A stretch of 17,591 nucleotides of DNA, taken from the NCBI GenBank assembly GCA_018817865.1, contig JAHITG010000033.1, forward strand, positions 1 to 17,591, given 5' to 3'. The DNA is from Spirochaetota bacterium. Lineage in GTDB: Bacteria > Spirochaetota > JAHITG01. Shown piece after piece: positions 6,700 to 14,324 of this stretch. How positions within the stretch are numbered: position 1 is the first letter of the stretch; every line of letters starts with the position of its first letter. The notes beneath the pieces are model-generated. The model made no database searches. It worked only from the letters and a program-made list of their open reading frames with translations, and had not been told where the DNA came from. The position numbers and the translations under genes were made by a program.

Positions 6700-8034
6700 A
6701 TGAAAATTATAATCGTTGGTGCTCAGTATATCGGCAGTATATCAGGAGGTGGGGGTGTCCATGTGGTTGAGCTGACCAGGGAACTGGGAAAACTTGGACA
6801 TGAGGTGCTCGTGTTGTCCATGGGACTGGGTGATAATAAGAAGGAAGAAGAGATCGTACTTGAAGATCCTTATAATCCGGATAAAAAGAGAAGGAAAGCA
6901 TTAATAAAGGTTGTTCGCTTCTGGACAAGTGACTCTGCCGGGATAAGATCCCCTTTTGAAGGGACCAAACAGCAGGAGATAGACAGACTGCTTGAGTTTA
7001 AGGAGAAAGTCCTTGAATACCTTGTTCAAATGAATGGGAAAGATGTAGTACACCTTCATGGTCATTTTGTCATTCCTGCTATGGCAAAGGAATTGAAGGA
7101 ACGGACCAATTACAGGATCGTAAACTCTATTCACACATTTGAAAGTATTTCCGAGATGAAGAAAGGGGCCGACGGTGCGGGTGAAAAATTTATCAAGATC
7201 ATGCAGGATATGGAAGAGCAGGCTGTCATACATTCAGATTGCCTGATCTGCCGGAGCCGGGAAGTAAAAGAGCAGATCTCCAGACTCTTTCCGGATGCCG
7301 TAAAGAAAACCAGGATCGCTGTTATCTCCAGCGGAGTATCATCCGTATTTATTCATCATCCCGGATCCTCCCCGCAGGAGCTGGATCAGGTGAAAAAGAA
7401 GTATAATATCACCGGGGAGTTGATCCTGAACATTAACAGGATCGATCCTTCAAAAGGTATTGAGAACCTGATAAGCGCCTACCCAAGGGTCTATGATCAT
7501 TTGAGGAAACATGAAGCTGAAGATCATAAACTCTCATTAGTGATAGCGGGGATGATCGAAGAAAAGAATAAATGGTATTATGAAAAACTTGTCAGACTGA
7601 TAGAAGGCATAAAAGATCCTCAAATACGGCAGAGTATCTCCATCCATCAGAATATTTCTGAGAAGGATAAACTGAACTTATTCGATCTTGCACGGATCTT
7701 TGTCCTGTCTTCTCTGCTTGAGCCTTTTGGTATTACTATTGTGGAAGCCCTTGCAAAGGATATACCGGTCGTCTCTTCCGGGGTTGAGGGACCGAAAGAT
7801 ATTATGGAGCTTTCCCGCATTAAAACTCCCTTCTCTGAGGCATTGGGGGGGATTCTTGTAAATTATGATGATCCCGGCCGGCGTGCCGATAATTTTTTCG
7901 AAGCATTGAAATATACATTTGACAATTATAGTAAAGTAAAAAAGAGCGTTGGGAAAGGAAAGAAGAAAACATTAAAAAAGTATGCATGGGAATCGCTCGT
8001 AAAAGAGAAATTGAGGATTTATAAAAGTGTCTGA
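6700..8034 (+). CDS. Family 4 glycosyltransferase (GT-B, retaining)
   Basis: This 444-residue protein is a two-domain GT-B enzyme. The N-terminal domain carries the glycine loop GGGGVHVVEL (16-25) typical of glycogen synthase, sucrose-phosphate synthase and related GT4 enzymes, followed by HLHGHFVIPAMA (about 113-124). The C-terminal nucleotide-sugar domain carries NRIDPSKGIENLI and EPFGITIVEA (341-350), the EX7E element. The long linker and overall plan recall archaeal-type glycogen synthases or sucrose-phosphate-synthase-like proteins, so an alpha-glucan or disaccharide product is possible, but donor and acceptor cannot be read from sequence. No signal peptide; cytoplasmic. AAGGAAAGG precedes the ATG. 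The upstream gene is divergent and no neighbour reveals the substrate. Confidence 0.88.
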   Translation: MKIIIVGAQYIGSISGGGGVHVVELTRELGKLGHEVLVLSMGLGDNKKEEEIVLEDPYNPDKKRRKALIKVVRFWTSDSAGIRSPFEGTKQQEIDRLLEFKEKVLEYLVQMNGKDVVHLHGHFVIPAMAKELKERTNYRIVNSIHTFESISEMKKGADGAGEKFIKIMQDMEEQAVIHSDCLICRSREVKEQISRLFPDAVKKTRIAVISSGVSSVFIHHPGSSPQELDQVKKKYNITGELILNINRIDPSKGIENLISAYPRVYDHLRKHEAEDHKLSLVIAGMIEEKNKWYYEKLVRLIEGIKDPQIRQSISIHQNISEKDKLNLFDLARIFVLSSLLEPFGITIVEALAKDIPVVSSGVEGPKDIMELSRIKTPFSEALGGILVNYDDPGRRADNFFEALKYTFDNYSKVKKSVGKGKKKTLKKYAWESLVKEKLRIYKSV

Positions 8035-8050
8035 TTTTTTTTACTTGATT

Positions 8051-8056
8051 TATAAT
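8051..8056 (+). promoter_or_regulatory. Possible TATAAT -10 box of the exonuclease gene
   Basis: A perfect TATAAT lies 23 bp before the exonuclease ATG. No good -35 is present at 16-18 bp. If used, the leader would be about 16 nt, without a Shine-Dalgarno. Confidence 0.35.
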
Positions 8057-8078
8057 ATAAATTTATTTTATTACAGTT

Positions 8079-8687
8079 ATGAAAAATTTGGGCTTAGATT
8101 TTTTCTTTAATAATGAATATTTTGTAATCGATTTTGAGAATACAGGCGGATCTTTAGATAAAGGACATAAGATCACCGGAGTTGGGGTTTGCATTGTTCA
8201 GCCTCAAAAAAATAAATTCCAGGTCAGCCAGAAGTTCTCCACGCTCGTGAACCCGGAAAGAGAGATTTCCACTTTTATTGAAAATCTGATAGGAATAAAA
8301 TCAGATGAAGTGAATAATTCAAATTATCCGAAAATTGATGAGGTCTTTAATACTTTAGAAGGATTATACGGCAACACGCGGATATTTGCTGCTCATGCTG
8401 TTAAAGTGGACTATACCATGTATGATTACCTTTATTTTCAAAAATACAAGACCCACTTAAAGGCCGTAGCGTTGGATACACTTAAGCTGGCCAAGAAGAT
8501 CCTGGAAATAAAAAAAGCGAACATCGGGAGAGTTGCGGAACTCTTCAATATCAACTCGGGATCCCATCACCAGCCGGATTTTGATGCATATGTAGCATCC
8601 GTGATCCTGATGGAGTCGCTGGCTCAGCTTAAAAAGAATCATAAACTTTTAGATGACTTTAAAGAATGCCTGAGTGAGTTTAAATGA
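8079..8687 (+). CDS. DEDDh-family 3'-5' exonuclease (DnaQ/epsilon-like)
   Basis: This 202-residue stand-alone exonuclease has all acidic residues of the DEDDh fold. Exo I is VIDFENTG (D18, E20). Exo II is AAHAVKVDY (D111), where His-Ala replaces the usual His-Asn. Exo III is HQPDFDAYVAS, with H164 five residues before D169 (HxxxxDA). It would remove nucleotides from 3' ends of DNA or RNA with two metal ions; stand-alone members act in proofreading, repair or RNA processing. No polymerase, helicase, BRCT or GIY-YIG domain is attached. No Shine-Dalgarno precedes the ATG, but this is the only start that keeps Exo I at a normal distance from the N-terminus. It is flanked by glycan genes without an obvious link. 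Confidence 0.85.
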   Translation: MKNLGLDFFFNNEYFVIDFENTGGSLDKGHKITGVGVCIVQPQKNKFQVSQKFSTLVNPEREISTFIENLIGIKSDEVNNSNYPKIDEVFNTLEGLYGNTRIFAAHAVKVDYTMYDYLYFQKYKTHLKAVALDTLKLAKKILEIKKANIGRVAELFNINSGSHHQPDFDAYVASVILMESLAQLKKNHKLLDDFKECLSEFK

Positions 8688-8706
8688 ATAAACTATTAAA
8701 TATACA

Positions 8707-8734
8707 TTGACAACCAAAATCCACTAACTATAAT
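8707..8734 (+). promoter_or_regulatory. Consensus sigma-70 promoter of the UDP-glucuronate decarboxylase gene
   Basis: TTGACA (8707-8712) and TATAAT (8729-8734) match both hexamers exactly with a 16-bp spacer (17 is optimal). Transcription would begin near 8741, giving a leader of about 26 nt before the ATG at 8767. It is the clearest sigma-70 promoter in the window. Confidence 0.75.
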
Positions 8735-8766
8735 TATATAAAATTTTTTTATGGATCAGATCTATT

Positions 8767-9702
8767 ATGACTAAAAGAGTATTAATTACAGGCGGCGCCG
8801 GATTTATCGGCTCCCATTTATGCCGGTATTTTTTAGAAAAAGGGTATAATGTTATTGCCCTTGATAATTTTATAACCGGAAAAAAAGAGAATATCAAGTC
8901 GCTTTTAAATCACAAGCAGTTTACCTTTATCAAACATGATATTACCAAACCCATTAAATTTAAAGACAGGATCAATTATATCCTGCACTTTGCCTCCCCG
9001 GCCAGCCCCATTGATTATCTTCAATATCCTATCCAGACCCTGAAGGTCGGAGCCCTTGGCACCTATATATGCCTGGGTGTAGCCTTGAGCCATAAGGCGC
9101 GCATGCTCCTGGCATCCACATCTGAAGTATATGGTGACCCCCTGGTACATCCGCAACCGGAATCATACTGGGGCCATGTTAATCCTATCGGGCCCAGAGG
9201 TGTTTATGATGAAGCGAAGCGGTATGCCGAGGCGATCACAATGGCCTACCAGCGCTATCATAAAGTAGATACGCGTATCGTTAGAATATTCAATACTTAT
9301 GGCGAAAGAATGCGTCTGAATGACGGACGTGCCGTTCCCAACTTTATTTATCAGGCACTCCATAATAAGGCGATCACGGTTTACGGTAAAGGTGATCAGA
9401 CCCGGAGTTTCTGTTATGTAAGTGACCTGGTGGAAGGGATCTATTCCCTTTTGCTTTCCAATATCAAGACCCCGGTTAATATCGGTAATCCTTTTGAAAT
9501 GAGTATCCTTGAATTCGCAAAAAAGATCAAAGAAATGACTTCCAGTAAAAGCAGGATCATCTTCAAGGACCTGCCGTTGGATGATCCAAAAATACGGAAA
9601 CCGGATATCAGCCTGGCTAAAAAGAAGCTGAATTGGAAACCCGTCGTTTCTTTTGAAACAGGGCTCACAAGGACCATCGACTGGTTCCGTAACAGTATTT
9701 AA
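8767..9702 (+). CDS. UDP-glucuronate decarboxylase (UDP-xylose synthase), SDR family
   Basis: This 311-residue extended SDR enzyme converts UDP-glucuronate to UDP-xylose and CO2 using bound NAD+. The Rossmann motif is TGGAGFIGSH (8-17). The catalytic YxxxK is Y147-D-E-A-K151, preceded by STSEVYGDP with the active-site Ser/Thr. HPQPESYWGHVNPIGPRGVYDEAKR is characteristic of UXS as against general epimerases, and the Arg-rich region downstream (IVRIFNTYGERM, DQTRSFCYV) also fits. Length is normal for the catalytic domain without a membrane anchor. It supplies UDP-xylose or a derived sugar for surface glycans. It has its own consensus promoter, so it is probably not dependent on the upstream gene. 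Confidence 0.93.
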   Translation: MTKRVLITGGAGFIGSHLCRYFLEKGYNVIALDNFITGKKENIKSLLNHKQFTFIKHDITKPIKFKDRINYILHFASPASPIDYLQYPIQTLKVGALGTYICLGVALSHKARMLLASTSEVYGDPLVHPQPESYWGHVNPIGPRGVYDEAKRYAEAITMAYQRYHKVDTRIVRIFNTYGERMRLNDGRAVPNFIYQALHNKAITVYGKGDQTRSFCYVSDLVEGIYSLLLSNIKTPVNIGNPFEMSILEFAKKIKEMTSSKSRIIFKDLPLDDPKIRKPDISLAKKKLNWKPVVSFETGLTRTIDWFRNSI

Positions 9703-9775
9703 TGTTCACAGATAAAAAGTTGAAAACGGATATAAATAGTATTACATTTACTATAGTTTTAATCTTTTTTCGCAT

Positions 9776-10849
9776 ATGAAAATAAGAGTGATCATTATTA
9801 TATTTCTTCTTATTCCATTGATCCAATGCGCATCCGATACCATGTACACAAATAAGGATGTACAAAAACCAAGCGAAACAATAAAGACTTCGGATATTCA
9901 CGCGGGATTGGAAGGTGATTTCCTTTTTTATGTCTCAAATGATAATTCAGCCGGGGATGTCTGGTTATATAATTTAAATTCGAACAATAAATGGCAGATC
10001 ACGCGCACAGGGGAAGAAGACCTCCGGATCATCTCTTTTTCTCCTTCATATAAGTTCATGATCTATCACACGGAAAAAGAAAAAAATGTGATCTACAATA
10101 TTGGATCAGGTGATGAGATGGATTTTTATTCATCTTACAATCAGGAGTATAAATTTTCACCTTTTAATGATGTCTGCTGGAATGATGCGCAGTCCTTTTA
10201 TTTTTTATCCAGCACCAACAATTTGAGTACAAACATTTTCTTCGCTGAATTGAATAAAGACGAAGAATGGGTCTTCAATAAACTTGATCTTGCCAGGGTC
10301 ATACCGGGTATTCAAAATGAAAATATTTATTCCATGGCCCTCTCCTATAATAAGGAGCTGCTGGCCTATATTGCCAGGGACCCGGTGGGACAGATGTATA
10401 TTTATATTTATAATTTAAAACAGGAGCAAAATAATAAATTAACCCCGGTCCGTCAGAAGAGCGAGCTGGTCTGGTCTGAAAATAATAAAAATATATATTT
10501 TTATGATGATATGACCATATACAGTATAAATTTTCAGGGTGCAAAGGAACTGGCTGTCTCAAGCAGTAAAAAGATATACAGGATGAAGTATCATCCTGAC
10601 AGTAAATTTAAATTTTTATACATTTTAAATTCCGATAATTATTTTTTTTTATATGTTAAGAATGTCGATTATATGGGAGCAGGGGATTTCTATTGCAATG
10701 TAATGAACTTGAATGATTTCTGCAAGGTCAAGGGATCTGACCTCCTTTTTTATGATAATACAGGGAACGAGATCTATTATTTTAATACCAAAACTTCAGA
10801 GATCAGGAAAATTATAGATCATGCTTCTTTATATAAATTAACCCCTTGA
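9776..10849 (+). CDS. Putative lipoprotein with beta-propeller-like repeats
   Basis: This 357-residue protein has a short signal peptide ending at C18 (LIPLIQC). Gln at -1 departs from the classical lipobox but fits relaxed, spirochaete-like boxes. The mature protein has repeated units of the TolB/WD40-like propeller style: GDFLFYVSND...GDVWLYNL, SFSPSYKFMIYHTEKEKNVIYNI, LSYNKELLAYIARDPVGQMYIYIYNL, SENNKNIYFYDDMTIYSIN, FLYILNSDNYFFLYV, KGSDLLFYDNTGNEIYYFN. About six blades can be traced. Such domains usually mediate protein contacts in the periplasm. The ligand is unknown. No ribosome-binding site is evident before the ATG. The radical SAM gene starts 16 bp after its stop, so the two are probably cotranscribed. 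Confidence 0.7.
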   Translation: MKIRVIIIIFLLIPLIQCASDTMYTNKDVQKPSETIKTSDIHAGLEGDFLFYVSNDNSAGDVWLYNLNSNNKWQITRTGEEDLRIISFSPSYKFMIYHTEKEKNVIYNIGSGDEMDFYSSYNQEYKFSPFNDVCWNDAQSFYFLSSTNNLSTNIFFAELNKDEEWVFNKLDLARVIPGIQNENIYSMALSYNKELLAYIARDPVGQMYIYIYNLKQEQNNKLTPVRQKSELVWSENNKNIYFYDDMTIYSINFQGAKELAVSSSKKIYRMKYHPDSKFKFLYILNSDNYFFLYVKNVDYMGAGDFYCNVMNLNDFCKVKGSDLLFYDNTGNEIYYFNTKTSEIRKIIDHASLYKLTP

Positions 10850-10865
10850 TGCAGTCAGCGAAGCA

Positions 10866-12197
10866 ATGAAACAGAGACCCACCTTTCTTTTGATCAACCC
10901 GTGGATATATGATTTTGCAGCTTTTGACCTCTATTTTAAACCTCTTGGGCTTTTATCTCTTGCCGGGAATCTAAAAAAAAGCGGATGCGAAATATTATTT
11001 CTTGATTGTATGGACAGGCTGGATGAGTATTTTATTAAGCAGGGTTTTATAAAGAATCAGCAATACGGGACAGGAAAGTTCTATTATGAGGTCATTGACA
11101 CACCGGAAATCTTAAAGTTTTTCCCGAGACGGTATAAACGGTACGGCCTTCCTTATGATGAGGTTCGAAAGCGGTTCCTGGAACTTTCGAGACGAAAGAT
11201 CGACGGAATACTCATGACGTCTGTTATGAACTACTGGTACCCGGGTGTCTTTGATATGATCAGGCTCGTAAAAGAAGTCTTTACGGATACCCCCGTGTTT
11301 TTGGGGGGTATTTATGCTACTCTTTTAACTGACCACGCAGAAAAATACTCCGGCGCAGATCATGTTATCCCGGGATCTGATATGTATTCCATAATAAATG
11401 AAATATTTTCAAAGACCGGGCAACCGCACGTTTCTTTTGAACATTTAAAAGTCTACAAAAATCAAGAGGAACCCCTTTTTGATGTATATCCTTCCTTAGG
11501 GTATCTCGTCGCACAGCTGTCCAGCGGGTGCCCCTTCCACTGTACGTATTGTGCGTCAGATCTCCTTTGTAAAAAGTTTCAGTTCAAAGATATTTCAAAG
11601 GTTGTGCAGAACCTGAAACAATATATTAAAAAATATAATATAGAAAACATAGCTTTTTATGATGATGCCCTTCTGTATGATTTTAATAAGAGTCTTAAAG
11701 AGTTTCTGCTCTCTTTTCAAGGTGTTCCGTTAAATTATCATACTCCCAACGGCCTGCATTTGAAGTTCATTACGCCTGAAACAGCAGAATATCTGTACCG
11801 CTATAATTTTAAGATGCTCCGGCTGAGTCTCGAGACATCCGATCCTGAAAGACAGCGTTCTACCGGCAGTAAAACTACTAACAATGATTTTATCAGGGCT
11901 GTAAAAAATTTACAGCAGGCCGGATATTCAAAAGAGGATCTTCAGGTTTACATCCTGTTCGGCCTTCCCGATCAGGATAAGAGAGAAGTGACAGATACTA
12001 TCTCTTTTATTAAGGATCACGGGGCCACTGCGAAAATTGTTGAATACTCTCTGATACCGGGGACAAGGGACTATCAAAAGTATTTCCAGAATAAAGTGAT
12101 CGATCCCTTGCTGGAAAATAATTCAGTGTTTTATTTAAAGTATACTTCATTAACCACAGATGATCTGTTAGATCTGCGTATCCTCGCCGGAAAGTAA
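10866..12197 (+). CDS. B12-binding-type radical SAM protein
   Basis: This 443-residue protein has an N-terminal Rossmann-like domain of about 200 residues typical of cobalamin-binding radical SAM proteins: FLLINPW...PLGLLSLAGNLKKSGCEILFLD, IDGILMTSVMNYWYPGVFDMIRLVK, then FLGGIYATLLTDHAE. The usual cobalamin-ligating DxHxxG is not visible. The radical SAM domain follows, with the [4Fe-4S] cysteines in SSGCPFHCTYCASD (C222, C226, C229), then the LRLSLETSDPERQRSTGSKTTNNDFIRAVKNLQQAGY strand-helix pair and ILFGLPDQ. It would cleave S-adenosylmethionine to drive radical chemistry such as methylation, rearrangement or sulfur insertion. The substrate is unknown. It follows the propeller lipoprotein by 16 bp. 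Confidence 0.85.
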   Translation: MKQRPTFLLINPWIYDFAAFDLYFKPLGLLSLAGNLKKSGCEILFLDCMDRLDEYFIKQGFIKNQQYGTGKFYYEVIDTPEILKFFPRRYKRYGLPYDEVRKRFLELSRRKIDGILMTSVMNYWYPGVFDMIRLVKEVFTDTPVFLGGIYATLLTDHAEKYSGADHVIPGSDMYSIINEIFSKTGQPHVSFEHLKVYKNQEEPLFDVYPSLGYLVAQLSSGCPFHCTYCASDLLCKKFQFKDISKVVQNLKQYIKKYNIENIAFYDDALLYDFNKSLKEFLLSFQGVPLNYHTPNGLHLKFITPETAEYLYRYNFKMLRLSLETSDPERQRSTGSKTTNNDFIRAVKNLQQAGYSKEDLQVYILFGLPDQDKREVTDTISFIKDHGATAKIVEYSLIPGTRDYQKYFQNKVIDPLLENNSVFYLKYTSLTTDDLLDLRILAGK

Positions 12198-12249
12198 GAA
12201 TCACCTGAAAATGCATCTTTTTGCATATATACTGCAGGGTACTGCTGAT

Positions 12250-12264
12250 GTATAAAATTTATAC
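12250..12264. repeat. AT-rich inverted repeat after the radical SAM gene
   Basis: GTATAAA-A-TTTATAC, 7-bp arms around one base, followed by a T-rich stretch. Too weak in G+C to be a convincing terminator; it could be a protein-binding site or chance. Confidence 0.3.
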
Positions 12265-12333
12265 TTATCTTTTTCTTTATTTAAATCGGTCTGTCGAGCT
12301 GAAATTTATATAATTCTATAATTTTTATAACTG

Positions 12334-12347
12334 TTGATATAGATCAA
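12334..12347. promoter_or_regulatory. Perfect FNR/CRP-family-type palindrome upstream of sigma factor
   Basis: TTGAT-ATAG-ATCAA matches the FNR consensus TTGATNNNNATCAA at all ten defined positions. Its centre (12340.5) is 80.5 bp before the sigma factor ATG and would be at -71.5 if transcription starts at the predicted sigma-54 +1 (12412). FNR-family regulators sense oxygen, NO or redox state. Which regulator reads the site is unknown. Confidence 0.5.
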
Positions 12348-12385
12348 ATTAGATATATTTATTTTCTTCATCATATATGTGATTC

Positions 12386-12401
12386 TGGCACAGATTATGC
12401 T
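12386..12401 (+). promoter_or_regulatory. Candidate sigma-54 (-24/-12) promoter of the sigma factor gene
   Basis: TGGCACAGATTATGCT fits the consensus TGGCACGNNNNTTGCW: a full TGGCAC, GG and GC dinucleotides exactly 10 bp apart, and TGCT at -12 with one change from TTGCW. Transcription would start near 12412, leaving only about 9 nt before the ATG, with AGGAG (12413-12417) at the extreme 5' end. The short leader is the main objection. A sigma-70 alternative (TGTGAT / TATATA) is poor. Confidence 0.5.
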
Positions 12402-12420
12402 ATATAAGTAATAGGAGAAT

Positions 12421-13269
12421 ATGGTGAAACAACAGCAAACAGTTAGAAATGTTAAAGATAATTATTCTTACTATATTAAGAATATTAACTATTATCCTTT
12501 ACTTGATTTTGAGCAGGAACAGAAACTGGCAAGAAAGATACATGGTGGGGATAAGGGAGCCCGAGATGCTCTCATAAATTCAAATTTAAAACTTGTGATC
12601 AAAATTGCCATGCAGTATTACCGGCCGCAGTACAATCTGATGGACCTGATCCAGGAAGGTAATATCGGACTGATCATAGCAGTGGATAAATTTGATCACA
12701 GAAAAAAATTGCGCTTCAGTACATATTCATCCTGGTGGATCAAACATTACATTTCCAGAAGTATTCTGAAAAGGGAATTACATGTTAATCTGCCGTTGCG
12801 AAAAGGAGAACTCCTCTTCAAGATGGAAAGAGCGATCTGTGAACTTTTTAAAAAGTATTCAAGGCTTCCCAACATTGATGAGCTTGAAGATGAATTGAGA
12901 GTAAAAGCATCGACCATTAAAGATATCCTTGAGTACATCTTTCCTGTCCTTTCACTTGACTGTATGATCAAGCCTGACAGTGAAATGAGCTTAATGGATA
13001 TGATAAGCTCGCCTGAATATCAGCCGGAAGACATGGTCATGCGTAATGATCTGTATGAATATGAATTGAGCATCCTGAGTACACTGGTAAAGCGTGAAGC
13101 CGAAGTCCTGAAGTATCGATATGGTTTTTATGACGGAAAGAAGTTAAGCCTTAAAGCAGTAGCAAAAATTTTTAAAGTCTCTCCTGAAGCTATCAGACAG
13201 ACAGAACTGAGAGCTTTGAACAGGATAAGGATTCGTTACAGGGAATTAAAAGATTATCTGGTTAATTAG
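12421..13269 (+). CDS. Sigma-70-family RNA polymerase sigma factor (group 2-like, no region 1.1)
   Basis: This 282-residue alternative sigma factor carries region 1.2 (about 14-45), region 2 (about 47-117, with NLKLVIKIA, LMDLIQEGNIGLIIAVDKF and FSTYSSWWIKHYISRSI), region 3 (about 120-195) and region 4 with a helix-turn-helix (about 212-278, ending LSLKAVAKIFKVSPEAIRQTELRALNRIR). The acidic region 1.1 of a housekeeping RpoD is missing and the length is typical of group 2/3 factors such as RpoS- or RpoH-like proteins. I cannot assign RpoS or RpoH. It would redirect RNA polymerase to a stress or stationary-phase regulon. AGGAG lies 3 nt upstream of the ATG, closer than usual. It is a single-gene unit, with regulatory sites before it and a strong terminator after. 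Confidence 0.92.
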   Translation: MVKQQQTVRNVKDNYSYYIKNINYYPLLDFEQEQKLARKIHGGDKGARDALINSNLKLVIKIAMQYYRPQYNLMDLIQEGNIGLIIAVDKFDHRKKLRFSTYSSWWIKHYISRSILKRELHVNLPLRKGELLFKMERAICELFKKYSRLPNIDELEDELRVKASTIKDILEYIFPVLSLDCMIKPDSEMSLMDMISSPEYQPEDMVMRNDLYEYELSILSTLVKREAEVLKYRYGFYDGKKLSLKAVAKIFKVSPEAIRQTELRALNRIRIRYRELKDYLVN

Positions 13270-13300
13270 TTGCCCAAATACCCCCCTTTTTTTAGGTGTG

Positions 13301-13348
13301 TTCGCTGGAATAGGCGCCCCTCCTGCCTATTCCAGTGAATATTTTTTT
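13301..13348 (+). terminator. Strong intrinsic terminator after the sigma factor gene
   Basis: TTCGCTGGAATAGGC (13301-13315) pairs with GCCTATTCCAGTGAA (13325-13339) over 15 bp with one G-T wobble, around a 9-nt loop. It is followed by TATTTTTTT (T-run 13342-13348). This isolates the sigma factor gene from the LPS operon downstream. Confidence 0.92.
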
Positions 13349-13400
13349 ATCTTCATAATTATTATTTGAAACTCCAAATAAAAAGAGTACATTCTAATGC

Positions 13401-14297
13401 ATGAAACTTAAAAAGTCAGTAAGACATCGGTTAGAATTTGCTCTTCTTGTTCTGTGCACCTGTGTGTTCAGGCTGATCCCGTTCAGGGTCAATTTGACGA
13501 TAGCAGGTGTATTAGGTGGCCTGCTTTTTCATCTTAACAGGAAGCATCGGGAGCGCGCTTTATACAATCTCACTCAAGCTTTCCCTAAAAAGAAAAAGAT
13601 GGAACTTCTGTATATCCTGAGAGAAGTCTATATCAACCTTTGCAAAGTATATATTGAATTTTTATATTTACCGTTATTACGTAAGAGCTATTTTAAGAAG
13701 AATGTCAGTGTGAAAGGAGTTGAGAACCTGGATAAGGCGTTAAAAAAGAAGAAGGGGATCATTGCCGTTACCGGCCATATTGACAACTGGGAACTTTTAG
13801 GGGCTATCATGATTCAGACCGGGTATCCCCTGGATGCCTTGTACCATCCCATGAGGAATCCCTATTCCGACAGGTTTATCAACCGTATCAGGGAAAAAGC
13901 AGGTATAGGATTGATCGATATGAACCGTGCCTTAAGGCCCTGCTTAAAGGCGTTAAAAAAGAATCATTTACTGGGCCTCATAGCGGACCAGGACGCAGGC
14001 CGTGACGGAGTATTTGTGGATTTCTTTAAACGCCCCGCTTCCACAGCTATTGGCCCGGCATTCTTCAGCATAAAAACAAGAGCACCCATGCTCCTGTTCA
14101 CGCTGATCAGGGAGAAAGATGATACCCATACCCTTCATATCAGTAAAGAACTGAAGGTAAGGGTAACCGGCAATACGGAGAAAGATATCTATTATAATAC
14201 AAAGCTGTGGTCGGATGAGTTTGAAAAATGGGTGAGGAAGTATCCTGCACAATGGTTCTGGGTCCACAGGAAGTGGCACACGAAAAAAAATCTATAA
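13401..14297 (+). CDS. LpxL/HtrB-family lipid A-type acyltransferase
   Basis: This 298-residue protein has an N-terminal hydrophobic helix (about 10-30), a single anchor in the inner membrane. The acyltransferase signature is TGHIDNWE with H126 and E131 (HX4E). IADQDAGRDGVFVDFFKRPASTAIGPA (about 194-220) and the C-terminal WFWVHRKWHT match the LpxL/LpxM family, which adds a secondary acyl chain to lipid A from acyl-ACP; some relatives acylate other lipids. The length (usual about 300) is full. No strong ribosome-binding site precedes the ATG (AAAAAGAG is 13 nt away). It heads a tight gene run with GT9 and GT4 genes, which supports a role in lipid A/LPS. Confidence 0.9.
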   Translation: MKLKKSVRHRLEFALLVLCTCVFRLIPFRVNLTIAGVLGGLLFHLNRKHRERALYNLTQAFPKKKKMELLYILREVYINLCKVYIEFLYLPLLRKSYFKKNVSVKGVENLDKALKKKKGIIAVTGHIDNWELLGAIMIQTGYPLDALYHPMRNPYSDRFINRIREKAGIGLIDMNRALRPCLKALKKNHLLGLIADQDAGRDGVFVDFFKRPASTAIGPAFFSIKTRAPMLLFTLIREKDDTHTLHISKELKVRVTGNTEKDIYYNTKLWSDEFEKWVRKYPAQWFWVHRKWHTKKNL

Positions 14298-14324
14298 GCT
14301 GTTAAGCATGGAATAAATACAGGA

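Noticed and set aside
10866..12197. Assigning a named radical SAM function (for example hopanoid or Mg-protoporphyrin enzymes)
   Set aside because: No subfamily-specific motif is visible beyond the CxxxCxxC and general fold, and the neighbours do not point to a pathway.
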